Of a stretch of DNA of 64,000 nt, positions 31,964 to 39,887 are shown in pieces. The stretch comes from Mycobacterium sp. IS-3022 (lineage in GTDB: Bacteria > Actinomycetota > Actinomycetes > Mycobacteriales > Mycobacteriaceae): contig NZ_LQIN01000012.1 in NCBI RefSeq assembly GCF_001500065.1, positions 124,001 to 188,000 of the forward strand. The letters run 5' to 3'. The position numbers and the translations under genes were made by a program. Within the stretch, counting starts at the first letter, position 1; each line of letters starts with the position of its first letter. Below the pieces are notes generated by a model that was not told the DNA's origin, searched no databases, and saw only the letters and a list, made by a program, of their open reading frames with translations.

Positions 31964-33262
31964 ATGACGGAGGACCTCACCTCGGTCGACTTCTTCCGGG
32001 ACGGCCGTCTGACCGACGACCCGTACCCGTTCTACGCGGCACTTCGCGACAAGTGCCCGGTCAGCCGGGAGGACCACTACGGCGTGACGATGGTGACCGG
32101 CTGGCAGGAGGCCGTCGACGTCTACAACGACGCCGAGACGTTCTCGTCGTGCATCTCGGTGACGGGCCCGTTCCCCGGCTTTCCGGTGCCGCTCGACGGC
32201 TTGCAGGACGACGACATCACGGACCTGATCAACCAGCACCGCGACGAGATCCCGTTCAGCGACCAGTTGCCGACGCTGGACCCGCCGACGCACACCAATC
32301 ACCGCGCCCTGCTGATGCGGCTGATCACGCCCAAGCGCCTCAAGGAGAACGAGGACGCGATGTGGCAGCTGGCCGACGACATCCTCGACGAGTTCCTTGC
32401 GCCGGGTGAGGGCGAGTTCATCAAGGGCTTCGCCGGGCCGTTCACGTTGCGCGTCATCGCAGATCTGCTCGGCGTCCCCGACGAGGACCGCCCCGAACTG
32501 CTCGAGCGGCTCGCGCGCGGCACCCACGGCGGCGGGCTCGGCAACGCCGAGAAGACGCTCACCAAGACGCCACTGGAATACCTCTACGAGGTGTTCGCCG
32601 AGTATGTCGAGGATCGTCGTCGTGAGCCGCGTGAGGACGTGCTGACCGGGTTGGCGACGGCCACGTTCCCCGACGGGACGCTGCCCGAGGTGGGCGACGT
32701 CGTGCGGGTGGCGACCAACGTGTTCTCCGCCGGACAGGAAACCACGGTGCGGCTGTTGTCGACGGCGCTGAAGGTGATGGGCGACAACCCCGACATTCAG
32801 CGCAAGTTACGCGAGGACCGCAGCCTGCTACCGAATTTCATCGAGGAGTGCCTGCGCATCGAAAGCCCCGTCAAGGGCGACTTCCGGCTGTCGCGGGTGC
32901 CGACGAACATCGGCGAGCAGTCGCTCGGAGCAGGCTGCACAGTGATGGTGATCAACGGGGCCGCCAACCGCGACCCGCGCCGTTTCGAAGATCCCGACAC
33001 CTTCGATCCCGAACGCAAGAACGCCCGTCAGCATCTGGCGTTCGGTCGCGGCATCCACAGCTGCCCGGGAGCGCCGCTGGCCCGCGCCGAAACGCGTGTC
33101 GGGCTGGAGCGATTGCTGGACCGCACGACCGACATCCGCATCAGCGAAAAGCACCACGGCCCTGCCGGTTCGCGCCGCTACTGCTACATCCCGACGTACA
33201 TCCTGCGCGGTCTCACCGAGTTGCACCTGGAGTTCGATCTCGTCGACGGTGGTGCCCGATGA
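31964..33262 (+). CDS. Cytochrome P450
   Basis: 432 residues, ATG 31964. I-helix SAGQET (255-260), ExxR at Glu295/Arg298, haem loop FGRGIHSCPG with Cys367. It is paralogous to the P450 at 3670 (SVDFF start, DDITDLINQH, KENEDAMWQLAD). Its stop overlaps the ferredoxin start (ATGA), so this P450 has its own electron donor. Expected reaction: hydroxylation of a hydrophobic substrate. An operator-like palindrome upstream suggests induction together with genes near 47 kb and 61 kb. Confidence 0.95.
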   Translation: MTEDLTSVDFFRDGRLTDDPYPFYAALRDKCPVSREDHYGVTMVTGWQEAVDVYNDAETFSSCISVTGPFPGFPVPLDGLQDDDITDLINQHRDEIPFSDQLPTLDPPTHTNHRALLMRLITPKRLKENEDAMWQLADDILDEFLAPGEGEFIKGFAGPFTLRVIADLLGVPDEDRPELLERLARGTHGGGLGNAEKTLTKTPLEYLYEVFAEYVEDRRREPREDVLTGLATATFPDGTLPEVGDVVRVATNVFSAGQETTVRLLSTALKVMGDNPDIQRKLREDRSLLPNFIEECLRIESPVKGDFRLSRVPTNIGEQSLGAGCTVMVINGAANRDPRRFEDPDTFDPERKNARQHLAFGRGIHSCPGAPLARAETRVGLERLLDRTTDIRISEKHHGPAGSRRYCYIPTYILRGLTELHLEFDLVDGGAR

Positions 33263-33450
33263 AGGTCACCGTCGACGAAGACCGCTGTGCGGGCCACGGC
33301 ATGTGCCTGACGTTGTGCCCCGAGGTGTTCGAGATGACCGACGACGGCTGGGCGGTTGCCGATCCGGGCGACGTGCCTGTCGGGCTGGAGGACGCCGCGC
33401 GCGACGCCATCCAAAACTGTCCGGAACAAGCGATCCGCGAAATCGACTGA
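33259..33450 (+). CDS. [3Fe-4S]-type ferredoxin
   Basis: 63 residues, ATG 33259 overlapping the P450 stop. The cluster motif is CAGHGMC (Cys10, Cys16) and, near the end, the Cys in NCPEQAI; an additional Cys lies in TLCPEVF. This C-x5-C plus CP pattern, with His at the variable position, is characteristic of mycobacterial P450 ferredoxins. It delivers electrons to the preceding P450. A ferredoxin reductase is not encoded next to it. Confidence 0.93.
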   Translation: MKVTVDEDRCAGHGMCLTLCPEVFEMTDDGWAVADPGDVPVGLEDAARDAIQNCPEQAIREID

Positions 33451-33467
33451 CCACGAAGGAGTTTTCA

Positions 33468-33755
33468 GTGCCCAAGGCGTACATCCTCATCACCGAGGAC
33501 GTGAAGGACCCAGCAGGCATGGCCGAGTACGCCAAGCTGGCCGGCAAGGCGATGGCCGGGTCCACGCTGCTGTCGTTCGACCAGAAGCCCGAGCTGCTCG
33601 AGGGCGAGTGGCACGGCACGCAGACCGTGTTGCTGGAGTTCGAGTCGGAAGAGGCGGCCCGCGAGTGGTACAACTCCGACGCCTATCAGGAGGCGGTCAA
33701 GTTGCGGCAAGCCGCCGCCGACTGCAACGGCGTCATCCTGCACGGCCTCGGCTGA
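33468..33755 (+). CDS. DUF1330-like small protein
   Basis: 95 residues from GTG 33468 with GAAGGAG 6 nt upstream. The sequence PKAYILITEDVKDPAGMAEY, with WHGTQTVLLEFES and AREWYNSDAYQEAVKLR, is that of the DUF1330 ferredoxin-like-fold family, small dimeric proteins that often accompany catabolic oxygenases. Molecular function is unknown. It is the third gene of the P450/ferredoxin operon; a hairpin follows 16 nt after the stop. Confidence 0.85.
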   Translation: MPKAYILITEDVKDPAGMAEYAKLAGKAMAGSTLLSFDQKPELLEGEWHGTQTVLLEFESEEAAREWYNSDAYQEAVKLRQAAADCNGVILHGLG

Positions 33756-33771
33756 TCACCATCGCCCAAAC

Positions 33772-33816
33772 CGACGTTCTGGCGGAAAAGTTGGAGTGAA
33801 AACCGCCAAAACGTCG
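33772..33816. terminator. Hairpin between convergent genes
   Basis: CGACGTTCTGGCGG (33772-33785) pairs with CCGCCAAAACGTCG (33803-33816), 13 of 14 positions, around a 17-nt loop. It separates the DUF1330-like gene from the convergent hydrolase. It is probably a bidirectional terminator. Confidence 0.65.
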
Positions 33817-33853
33817 ATCTCGGCGCAGCGATGAGCGGCGGTGTTCAGCTGGG

Positions 33854-34612
33854 TCAGTGGGGCACCAGGGGGCCGGTCGGTGATGTCGTGGTGGCGTGCA
33901 CCAGGAGTCCGGCGAGCTCGCGCGGCTTGCTCAGGAACGGCGAGTGCGACGTGTCGATCGTCAACTGCTCGACGCCGAGGCGGCGCGTCACGGTATCGGC
34001 CAGCCAGCGTGGCATCGAGCGATCCTGCAGACAGCGGATGAAGCTGCGGGCGAGTTCGGCGGCCCAGAACGAGGGCACCGACACCGGCGTCACCGTGGTG
34101 TCGCCGAACCGTTCCGGGCCGAGGCGCTCGAACGCCCACCGCGCGGTGGCCTCGTCGCAGTCGTGGTAGAAGTACTGCCACGCGCCGTCGAAATCGGCGA
34201 ACCACATCGCACCGTCGTCGTCGAACTTCAGATAGCTCAACATCTCTCCGACGTCGGCATCGAACTCGCCGTCCTCAGAGTCCCGCATCGCCATCGCCTC
34301 GGGATAGGTGCGGCCCTCGCGGGGTAGCGCCGCAGCCAGGTAGATGATGTGACTGACCAGATCCGGGCGGGCGTCGGCGGCCAGGGTGGCGTCGAACCCG
34401 CCGCCGGAGTGTCCGACGAGCACGTCACCGGGTTGCATCACCGACACGATCGCGTCGCGGCGGTTGGCCAGTGTCGACTCCTGCTCCGTGCGCGCGCCGT
34501 GGCCGGGCAGGTCTACGGCCACCGCGTCGTGGCCCATGTCCTGTAACTCGGCGATGGTGCGTTCCCAGCACCAGGCGGCGTGAAAACCGCCGTGCACGAA
34601 GACGAATCGCAT
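33854..34612 (-). CDS. Alpha/beta hydrolase (esterase-like)
   Basis: 252 residues, ATG 34612 overlapping the P450 stop by 1 nt (TGATG). The fold starts at once with FVFVHGGFHAAWCWERT; the nucleophile serine is in GHSGGG and the catalytic His in DTSHSPF. The WCW element and short length recall the plant methylesterase/hydroxynitrile-lyase group. An ester or lactone hydrolase role downstream of P450 oxidation is plausible. It is last in the operon ferredoxin-P450-hydrolase read on the minus strand. Confidence 0.88.
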   Translation of the reverse strand: MRFVFVHGGFHAAWCWERTIAELQDMGHDAVAVDLPGHGARTEQESTLANRRDAIVSVMQPGDVLVGHSGGGFDATLAADARPDLVSHIIYLAAALPREGRTYPEAMAMRDSEDGEFDADVGEMLSYLKFDDDGAMWFADFDGAWQYFYHDCDEATARWAFERLGPERFGDTTVTPVSVPSFWAAELARSFIRCLQDRSMPRWLADTVTRRLGVEQLTIDTSHSPFLSKPRELAGLLVHATTTSPTGPLVPH

Positions 34613-35817
34613 CAGTGCAGCACTCGCACCGGCACACTCGACCAGCCGGCGACGTTCTGGGCGGCCACCCGCCGGCACTCGTCGAAAATCACCTCATACC
34701 GTGGCATGAAGTCCAAGAGGCTCTCCAGCGCGATGGCACTTTCCATCCGGGCGAGCGCGGCGCCCAGACAACTGTGCACGCCGTAGCCGAACCCGAGGTT
34801 CTGCGCCTCGGTGCGATCCCGATCGATGTCGAACGTGTCGGCGTCGGTGAACGCCTCGGGGTCCCGGTTGGCCGAACCGGCGAGCAGGAATACCGGTTTG
34901 CCGGCCGGGATCGTCACCCCGTGCAGGTGCACCTCCCGCATGGAGCGCCGGACGTTGTACTGGTTGGGCGCCTCATAGCGCAGCAACTCTTCCACCGCGT
35001 CCGGAATCTTGCTGCGGTCATCGAGCAGCTTCTGCCACTGGTCGGGGTTGCGCGCAAACGTCACCGCGGCGTTGCCGACCAGTTTGGTGACGGTCTCAGC
35101 GCCCGCGCCACCGAGAAGTGTGGCGAAGCCGGCGATCTCGAAGTCGTCCAGCGTCTGCTTGCCGCCGTCGTCCCGCTCGATCTCGGCGGCGATCAGGCGG
35201 CTGAACATGTCGTCGCGCGGCTCGGCCCGCCGCTCCTGAATCAGCTTGTAATACAGAGCCATCGATTCCGCGACCGCCTGCAATCCCTTCTCGGACATCT
35301 CGATCTGCCCGGGTTCGCGATGCAGGGAGATGTCCACCCACTCGCGCACCTGCTGACGGTATTCCTCCGGCACCCCGAGCATCTGGGTGATCACTTCGAC
35401 CGGGAACAGCGCCGAGAAGTCCTGAACCACGTCGAAGCGGTCGCGGTCGACCCGCGACAGGTACCGCTCGATGGTCTCGGTGACCATGGGTTTGAGCGCC
35501 TGGATGGCGCGCGGGGTGAACACCTTGTTGACGAGGCTGCGCATCTGCCGGTGTTCGGGCGGGTCCATGACGATGATCATCTTCGCGACCATCGGTTCAT
35601 CGGACCGCACCGTCGCCAGGTCGAGGCCGTACGCCGACGAGTACGTCTGGAAGTCCTTGTACGCCGCGGCCACGTCCTCGTGCCGGGACAGTGCGTAGAA
35701 GTCGTGCTCCGCGTTGTAGTAGACCGGCGCCTCCTCACGCAGGCGGCGGTAGACCTCCCACGGTCCGTTGAAGAATTCTTCGGAGAACGGGTCAAAGACG
35801 AGTTCGGTTGCCGTCAT
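34612..35817 (-). CDS. Cytochrome P450
   Basis: 401 residues, ATG 35817 overlapping the ferredoxin stop (ATGA). I-helix GGAGAET (236-242), Glu277/Arg280, haem loop FGYGVHSCLG with Cys350. It is clearly paralogous to the neighbouring P450 at 36043-37245 (shared LVFDP start, IQ..., LLGGAGAETVTKLVG), so the two arose by tandem duplication around the ferredoxin. Both belong to a different P450 family from those at 3670 and 31964. Substrate unknown. Confidence 0.95.
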   Translation of the reverse strand: MTATELVFDPFSEEFFNGPWEVYRRLREEAPVYYNAEHDFYALSRHEDVAAAYKDFQTYSSAYGLDLATVRSDEPMVAKMIIVMDPPEHRQMRSLVNKVFTPRAIQALKPMVTETIERYLSRVDRDRFDVVQDFSALFPVEVITQMLGVPEEYRQQVREWVDISLHREPGQIEMSEKGLQAVAESMALYYKLIQERRAEPRDDMFSRLIAAEIERDDGGKQTLDDFEIAGFATLLGGAGAETVTKLVGNAAVTFARNPDQWQKLLDDRSKIPDAVEELLRYEAPNQYNVRRSMREVHLHGVTIPAGKPVFLLAGSANRDPEAFTDADTFDIDRDRTEAQNLGFGYGVHSCLGAALARMESAIALESLLDFMPRYEVIFDECRRVAAQNVAGWSSVPVRVLH

Positions 35818-36014
35818 TCGTCTTCGATCGAGATCGCCTGCCGCGGGCACTGGCGCACCGCTTCCCGGACCTGCTGCTCGTTCTCCGGCGTCACTTCTTC
35901 CTGTAGCACATGAAGGTAGTCCTGGTCATCGAGATCGAACACCTCGGGGATGATGCCCATGCACACCCCGTTGCTTTCGCAGAGCCCGAAGTCGACGACG
36001 ATTTTCTGAGTCAC
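35814..36014 (-). CDS. [3Fe-4S]-type ferredoxin
   Basis: 66 residues, GTG 36014 with GAGGAGG 8 nt before it. The cluster ligands are CESNGVC and the Cys of QCPRQAI, a C-x5-C plus CP pattern with Asn at the variable position. It lies between two P450 genes and overlaps the second one, so it probably serves both. The C-terminus is acidic (SIEDE), common in P450 ferredoxins. Confidence 0.92.
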   Translation of the reverse strand: MTQKIVVDFGLCESNGVCMGIIPEVFDLDDQDYLHVLQEEVTPENEQQVREAVRQCPRQAISIEDE

Positions 36015-36042
36015 AGAAGCGCCCTCCTCCTCACCCCAGCGG

Positions 36043-37245
36043 TCACTTCAACACCTTCACGGGCACGTGGTGGTACCCGGCGACGTTCTGCATGTGCACG
36101 CGTTGCAGACCGTCGAAATCGACCTCGTAGCGCGGCATGAAATCGAGCAGGTGCTCGAGCGCGATGGTGGTCTCCAACCGGGCCAGCGCGGCGCCGAGGC
36201 AACTGTGGATGCCGTAGCCCAGGCCCAGGTTCTGCGCCTGCGTGCGGTCACGGGTGATGTCGAACGTCTCGCCGTCGTCGAAGGCGCGGGGGTCGCGGTT
36301 GGCGGCCGCTTTCATCAGGAACACCGGCTTGTGCGCGGGAATCGTGCCGCTGGGCACTTCGGCCTCCCTGAGGGTATAGCGCACGTTGTACTGCACCGGG
36401 CCCACGTAGCGCAGCAACTCTTCGACGGCAGCAGGTACCAGGCTGCGGTCGTCGAGCAGCATCTGCCACTGCTCGGGATGCCGCGCGAACTCGACCACCG
36501 CGCTGCCGACCAACTTGGTGACGGTTTCGGCGCCCGCGCCGCCGAGTAGTGCGACGAAGCCGGTGATCTCGATGTCGTCGAGTTTGCGCATTTCGCCGTT
36601 CTCGCCGGGAACCTCCGCGGCGATCAGGCGGCTGATCATGTCGTCCTGGGGATCCTGCCGGCGCTCCTGCACGAGCCCGAAGTAGTACACCCCGGCGTCC
36701 ATGTTGGCCTGCATGTTCTCTTCGGATAGATCCAGCTGCCCGGGCTTGACTTCCAGGCCCTTGTCGATCCAGTGCCGTACCTGTTGACGGAATTCCTCGG
36801 GCACCCCTGCCATCCGGGTGATCACCTCGACGGGGAACGGACCGGAGAAGTCCTGCACCACATCGAAGTTGTCGGGATCCACCTTGGACAGATAGTGCTC
36901 GACGAGTTCGACGACGGTGTCGCGCTGCGACTGGATGGCCCGAGGGGTGAACGCCTTGTTGAGCAGGCTGCGCATGAAGCGGTGTTCGGGCGGATCCATG
37001 AAGATGATGGATTTCTGGAACCCCTTGCCGGACTTGACCATGTTCAGGTGGCAGCCGCGGGTCGACGAGAACGACTCGTGGTCCTTGAGGGCCGCTGCAA
37101 CGTCCGCATGCCGCGTCAGCGCGTAGAAGTCCTGCTCCTCGTCGTAGTAGATCGGCGTCTCGTCGCGCATCCGGGCGTAGATCTCATACGGGTCGTCGAA
37201 GTACTCCTGCGAATACGGGTCGAACACGAGTTTCGGCTTGGTCAT
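36043..37245 (-). CDS. Cytochrome P450 with Leu at the conserved haem-loop Phe
   Basis: 400 residues, ATG 37245. I-helix LLGGAGAETVTK, Glu276/Arg279, haem Cys349. The haem loop is LGYGIHSCLG: the first residue, nearly always Phe in P450s, is Leu342 here. That position packs against the haem and tunes its redox potential. The neighbour at 34612 keeps Phe. Otherwise the protein is complete and of normal length. It is the first gene of the P450-ferredoxin-P450-hydrolase operon, and GTAAC-type repeats lie upstream. Confidence 0.94.
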   Translation of the reverse strand: MTKPKLVFDPYSQEYFDDPYEIYARMRDETPIYYDEEQDFYALTRHADVAAALKDHESFSSTRGCHLNMVKSGKGFQKSIIFMDPPEHRFMRSLLNKAFTPRAIQSQRDTVVELVEHYLSKVDPDNFDVVQDFSGPFPVEVITRMAGVPEEFRQQVRHWIDKGLEVKPGQLDLSEENMQANMDAGVYYFGLVQERRQDPQDDMISRLIAAEVPGENGEMRKLDDIEITGFVALLGGAGAETVTKLVGSAVVEFARHPEQWQMLLDDRSLVPAAVEELLRYVGPVQYNVRYTLREAEVPSGTIPAHKPVFLMKAAANRDPRAFDDGETFDITRDRTQAQNLGLGYGIHSCLGAALARLETTIALEHLLDFMPRYEVDFDGLQRVHMQNVAGYHHVPVKVLK

Positions 37246-37269
37246 GATCTCCTCTTTCGCGGTGGGCTA

Positions 37270-37308
37270 GTAACCGCTTCCGTTACGCGAGGGCGCAATT
37301 GTGTAACG
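37270..37308. promoter_or_regulatory. GTAAC/GTTAC repeat cluster, candidate operator
   Basis: GTAAC-N7-GTTAC (37270-37286) is an inverted repeat 24 nt before the P450 start at 37245. A third half site, GTAACG (37303-37308), pairs with CGTTAC at 37281-37286. A dimeric repressor such as a TetR protein would suit. No regulator gene is adjacent. Confidence 0.45.
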
Positions 37309-37357
37309 TCAATAGTATCCCCCATGGGAAGGGTTTGAGTAGGGCGAATCGCTGTCT

Positions 37358-38149
37358 TCATGGTCGAATTCCGGCGTTGATGACGTCGTCGAGTAAGCCG
37401 AGATCACGGCCCAGCTCAGCCGCCGTTTTGCGGACCACGTCGACGTCTTTGCCGATGAACTCGCCGACATCGGCTACGAACCCGGACACCGACCCGCGTG
37501 CGGAGATGAACTCGCCGACGCGGCTTGCCCCGCTGCCATGGGATATCGACGCGAGCAGTTCGGCCTCGTCCACCCCGAGGGAAGCGCCCAGCGTCACGGA
37601 TTCGGCGAGCAAACCGATCTGCGCGGCGAACAACGCGTTGTTGATCAACTTGACGGCCTGGCCCGCGCCGAGCGCACCGACATGCAGGATCGGGTCGCCG
37701 TAGGCGCCCATCACGGATTGCACCCGGGCGACCGCCTCGTCGGAGCCGCCGACGAACAGGGTCACCTGGCCGGCGGCGATGTTGTGCGGGCCGCCGCTGA
37801 CCGGGGCGTCGACGACGTCGACATCGGGGAACTGCCCGGCAATGGTCCGTGCGGTGGCGGGGCTTCCGGTCGTGTGGATCACGAGCGAGGCGCGCGGGCG
37901 CATCGCCGCCACCAACCCGTCGTGCAGGCAGATCTGTTGCACCTGCTCGTCGGTGAAAACGCACACGATCACCACGTCGGCGTCGGCGGCGTCGGTCACG
38001 GTGTCGACCGGGCGCGCGCCGAGATCGCGCACGGCAGCGCGCTTGTCGTCGGTCCGGCCAAGAGCTGCGACGTCATGACCGGTTGCGACGAGACGGCGCA
38101 CCATCGGGGCGCCCATCCGGCCCGCCCCGACGAACCCGACGCGGGTCAC
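37358..38149 (-). CDS. 6PGDH-fold (beta-hydroxyacid) dehydrogenase 1
   Basis: 263 residues, GTG 38149 overlapping the stop of the upstream paralogue (GTGA). The N-terminal Rossmann domain has GFVGAGRMGAPM; then DAPVSGG, and the C-terminal helical domain with the catalytic Lys in GQAVKLINN. This is the 3-hydroxyisobutyrate/tartronate-semialdehyde dehydrogenase family, which oxidises beta-hydroxy acids with NAD(P), or imine reductases of the same fold. Ala replaces Asn in some of the usual substrate contacts, so the substrate is open. Confidence 0.88.
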   Translation of the reverse strand: MTRVGFVGAGRMGAPMVRRLVATGHDVAALGRTDDKRAAVRDLGARPVDTVTDAADADVVIVCVFTDEQVQQICLHDGLVAAMRPRASLVIHTTGSPATARTIAGQFPDVDVVDAPVSGGPHNIAAGQVTLFVGGSDEAVARVQSVMGAYGDPILHVGALGAGQAVKLINNALFAAQIGLLAESVTLGASLGVDEAELLASISHGSGASRVGEFISARGSVSGFVADVGEFIGKDVDVVRKTAAELGRDLGLLDDVINAGIRP

Positions 38150-38964
38150 CGCGGATGTTCCATCGACTCCAGGGCGGTGTCGGCCACGGTGAACACCGAA
38201 CCCTCCGACACCGATGCGCTGGCGGCGATGTTGGCGGCATGCCGAACGTCTTTCTGCAGCAGCGCTCCTGCGATCGGGGCGAGGCCCTCCACCGTGCCGC
38301 CGAACACGGAGATGCTGCCGAGCGCTTTGCTGGTGGCCGATCCGCCGTTGAGGACCTCGGCGAGGCGCACCCTCGGGATGCCCAGCGACTCACCGAGATC
38401 CAATGTGCTCAACGCTGCGCCGAGGTTCGCGGTGAACAACAGGTTGTTGAGGATCTTGGTGACCTGTCCGCTGCCCAGCGGGCCGAGGTGGACGATCGGG
38501 TCGGCATAGGTGGCGAACACCGGGCGGCAGCGTTCGACGACCTCCTCCTCGCCGCCGACCATGACCAGCAGCTTGCCCTCCTCGACGGCGGGTGCACCGC
38601 CGCTGACCGGCGCATCGATAACCGAAACACCCTGCTCTGCAGCGGCTTTCGAGATTTCGCGGCAGGTGTCGGGATGTACGGTGCTGTGGATGGCGACTAT
38701 ACCGCCGGGGGCCAGGCCGGCGAGCACGCCGGACTCGCCGTTGAGCACCTCGCGGACGTCGTCGTCCCCGACCACGCAGAGGCAGACCAGATCGCTGGCG
38801 GCGCCCAGTTCCGCGGGCGAGCTCGCCGTCTTCGCGGGGGTGTCTTTGTAGGGTTCCAAGCTGGCCTCTCGGCGGGCCCACAGTGTCGTCTCGAAACCGC
38901 CTTCGGCGATCCGGCGTGCCATGGGACCGCCCTGACTGCCCAGCCCGATGAATCCGACGCGCAT
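38146..38964 (-). CDS. 6PGDH-fold (beta-hydroxyacid) dehydrogenase 2
   Basis: 272 residues, ATG 38964. It has GFIGLGSQGGPMARR, IDAPVSGG, and GQVTKILNN with the catalytic lysine. It is related to the next gene and overlaps it by 4 nt, so two dehydrogenases of one fold are made together. They could form a heteromer or act on successive hydroxy acids. The start codon overlaps the stop of the hydrolase gene (TGATG). Confidence 0.88.
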   Translation of the reverse strand: MRVGFIGLGSQGGPMARRIAEGGFETTLWARREASLEPYKDTPAKTASSPAELGAASDLVCLCVVGDDDVREVLNGESGVLAGLAPGGIVAIHSTVHPDTCREISKAAAEQGVSVIDAPVSGGAPAVEEGKLLVMVGGEEEVVERCRPVFATYADPIVHLGPLGSGQVTKILNNLLFTANLGAALSTLDLGESLGIPRVRLAEVLNGGSATSKALGSISVFGGTVEGLAPIAGALLQKDVRHAANIAASASVSEGSVFTVADTALESMEHPR

Positions 38965-39887
38965 CAACCCGCCTCCAACTTCGTTTCTGCGCTCAAGTGC
39001 GCGACTACACATTCCTCGACGAATGACAAGACCTTCAGGTGGTATGCCGCAGCGCTGACCGACAACGACATGTTGTGTCCGGCATTGCGTTGCTCGTCGA
39101 ACACGAACCTGGGTGCGGCCGTGAAGACCGCGGCGATGTCGGCCAGCGCGTCGGAATCAGTGCGCCACACCCGTTCGTGCTCGGCGACGACGAACTGTAC
39201 CGGGACGCTCACCTGCGCTGCGAGCGCCGGGAAGTCCTGGCGCGGCCAGGTTTTGGTGGTCTGAGCTTCGTACTGCGCGCCACCGGAGGAGTTGGTCATG
39301 CCGGAGAGCACCTCGGGCGGATAGAGGTGCGCGGGCTGCCACAGCAGTTCACGTAACCCGACCGGTCGCCGGGTGGCCGTCGCGGTCTTCATCATCTCGG
39401 CGGCCTGATCGCTGTACCGCAGGCCGGTGCCGGCCAAGCTGAGCCCGAGAACGCCTGCGTCGACCGCGTTTTCACTTGCGGTCATCCGCACTGCCAGCTG
39501 GCAGCCGGCCGAGTGGCCGAGCAGGAACAGCCCGGCGCCGTGGGAACCGTCGGCGAGGACCTTCTCGACGGCGCCGTAGGTCAGCGCAACGCGTTGGTCC
39601 GGTTGCTGCATCGCGTCCGGATACGGCGCCGAACTGCCGTAGCCCGGTCGGTCCAGCGCGACGACGGTGAAGCCCAACGCGGCGCCGATGCGAAGCAGTG
39701 ACAGCCGCGGATGGCCGGGGCAGTCGAAATACGCCGCGGTGCTGGCCCCGCCGTGGAACGCAACGATCACGGCCCTCGGTTCGTCGACGGCGGCGACGAG
39801 CCCTGACATCGGCACACCGTCGACAAGGACGACGCGGGGACGGGGAGCCGCACCGGCGGCGACATCAGAGCGCGGCCTCACACTCAC
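38964..39887 (-). CDS. Alpha/beta hydrolase
   Basis: 307 residues, GTG 39887. The oxyanion segment AFHGGASTAAYF, LDRPGYGSS and the nucleophile elbow LLGHSAGCQ place it among serine hydrolases; the catalytic His is probably in NAGHNMSLS. The first ~35 residues are an extension before the core strand. It is coupled at both ends: its start overlaps the DUF35-thiolase stop and its stop overlaps the next dehydrogenase. It probably acts on a product of the thiolase-like protein, for example an ester or thioester. Confidence 0.87.
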   Translation of the reverse strand: MSVRPRSDVAAGAAPRPRVVLVDGVPMSGLVAAVDEPRAVIVAFHGGASTAAYFDCPGHPRLSLLRIGAALGFTVVALDRPGYGSSAPYPDAMQQPDQRVALTYGAVEKVLADGSHGAGLFLLGHSAGCQLAVRMTASENAVDAGVLGLSLAGTGLRYSDQAAEMMKTATATRRPVGLRELLWQPAHLYPPEVLSGMTNSSGGAQYEAQTTKTWPRQDFPALAAQVSVPVQFVVAEHERVWRTDSDALADIAAVFTAAPRFVFDEQRNAGHNMSLSVSAAAYHLKVLSFVEECVVAHLSAETKLEAG

